A stretch of DNA of 64,000 bases from Prorocentrum cordatum. Lineage: Eukaryota; Sar; Dinophyceae; Prorocentrales; Prorocentraceae. A program made the translations under genes and the position numbers. The notes under the pieces are model-generated. The model saw nothing but the letters and a program-made list of their open reading frames with translations, was not told where the DNA came from and did no database searches. The stretch is taken from positions 346,159 through 410,158 of the forward strand of contig CAUYUJ010012803.1 in assembly GCA_963575745.1 (NCBI GenBank), given 5' to 3'. Below are positions 63,273 through 64,000 of this stretch, in pieces (position 1 is the stretch's first letter; the number at the start of each line of letters is the position of its first letter).

Positions 63273-63445
63273 GATGCAGCAGGAGCTCGACCACAAGAGA
63301 CCTTCCACGAGAAGCCGAGCCCTGAGACCCCAGGGCGTCCATTAATTCTTGGTGTGGGCACGTCGCGCTCTCCATCTCAAAACCGTCGAAACCCAAGAAA
63401 CCCAGGGCACCCTGGAGGCAGCAGGGTGTTTCTCGGCTGGCGACA
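63273..63445. mobile_element. Family R element, copy 3
   Basis: ATGCAGCAGGAGCTCGACCA to GGGTGTTTCTCGGCTGG. CCCCAGGGCGTCCATTA and ACCCTGGAGGCAGCAGGG blocks. Confidence 0.68.
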
Positions 63446-63454
63446 GGAGCACGA

Positions 63455-63755
63455 GGGGGGGAGAGCAGTGGGTCGCGGGTGGGTCGCGATTGGGTCGCGG
63501 GGCGGTTCGCAGGGTGCGTCGCGGGGTGGGTCGCGGGGTGGGTCGAGGGCGGGTCGCGGGTGGCTCGCGGGGTGTGTCGCAGGGCGAAACGCGGGGTGGG
63601 TCGCAGGGTGGGTCGCGGGGTGGGTCGCGGGCGGGTTACGGGGTGGATCGCGGGTGGGTCGCCGGTGGGTCGCGGGGTGGGTCGCGGGTGGGTCGCGGGG
63701 TGGGTTGCGGGGGGGACGACGACAAACAACAACAACAACAACAACAACAACCATT
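63455..63755. repeat. GGGTCGCGGGGT minisatellite then (CAA)n
   Basis: About 25 copies of a 10-12 bp G-rich unit (GGGTCGCGGGTG, GGGTCGCGGGGT, GGGTCGCAGG) to 63715, then CAA to 63753. GGG runs every 4-6 bases make it a G-quadruplex candidate. Confidence 0.93.
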
Positions 63756-64000
63756 TTAAGGCTGTACGCTCTTACTTGCCCGCGAGTCATTCAACACGTA
63801 TACCCTACACCCTCGATACCCGCCCTCTTCGTCTTCGATCACACCCCTTTCGGGGGGATTATTTCTCTTTGCTGGGGCCGGCGGGCTTAGACGTACGGGC
63901 AAACCGGAACGGGCGGACAATCCTTCGGGGGCGTACATCTTTCTGCCCGCCATTGGAATTGGCGCGGGCCCTGCAAGAGGAGGAGGGGAAGAACGAGGGA
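63756..64000. other. Unassigned window end
   Basis: No feature recognised apart from a GAG start at 63977. Confidence 0.35.

Overview
The window looks like nuclear DNA from a dinoflagellate. The key evidence is a 22-nt dinoflagellate spliced-leader (SL) relic, 21 of 22 bases intact, at 10815-10836 on the minus strand. It sits exactly at the 5' end of a LINE-type retrotransposon. High GC, dozens of trinucleotide (CTC/GAG, GGT, CAA, GAC) arrays and a dense layer of short inverted-repeat elements fit this. I cannot name a genus. I see no intact cellular gene, no bacterial operon, no confident rRNA or tRNA gene and no CRISPR.

Layout. 1-4.7 kb: short inverted-repeat elements (families A, E, I, J, O, S, W). 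4.7-10.84 kb: a nearly full-length LINE on the minus strand, inserted in a GAG/CTC array, with an intact zinc-finger/coiled-coil ORF1 and a decayed ORF2 (endonuclease, reverse transcriptase, RNase H). 10.84-20.2 kb: arrays (GAG, GACACA, GGT, CAA) and nested MITE-like elements. 20.4-23.05 kb: a 5'-truncated second LINE (minus). 23-33.4 kb: more elements and arrays. 33.4-37.28 kb: mostly non-repetitive GC-rich DNA with one possible decayed coding fragment. 37.29-38.75 kb: a 1.46-kb foldback built from an 18-bp repeat. 38.78-39.19 kb: the 3' part of an unrecognised gene with one frameshift. 41.6-44.1 kb: a third LINE remnant (plus), interrupted by a 177-bp element. 44-53 kb: arrays and elements. 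54-54.75 kb: a 73-bp minisatellite and a GAGGCT array. 57.0-59.2 kb: a 90-bp satellite of about 20 units sitting inside a split family-L element. 59.2-64 kb: a dense nest of elements.

The most informative result is that several insertions can be dated and delimited from the window alone. Family A (8 copies) ends in TTARGTCGGGC and six copies are flanked by 8-bp target duplications. Several elements sit inside others (B in A, D in A, D in Q, M in N, R in N, C in B). A 64-bp AT-rich insertion in the LINE, with a 9-bp duplication, can be removed by inspection to rejoin the ORF2 frame. Family letters (A-S, W, AA, CC) are mine and apply only within this window.
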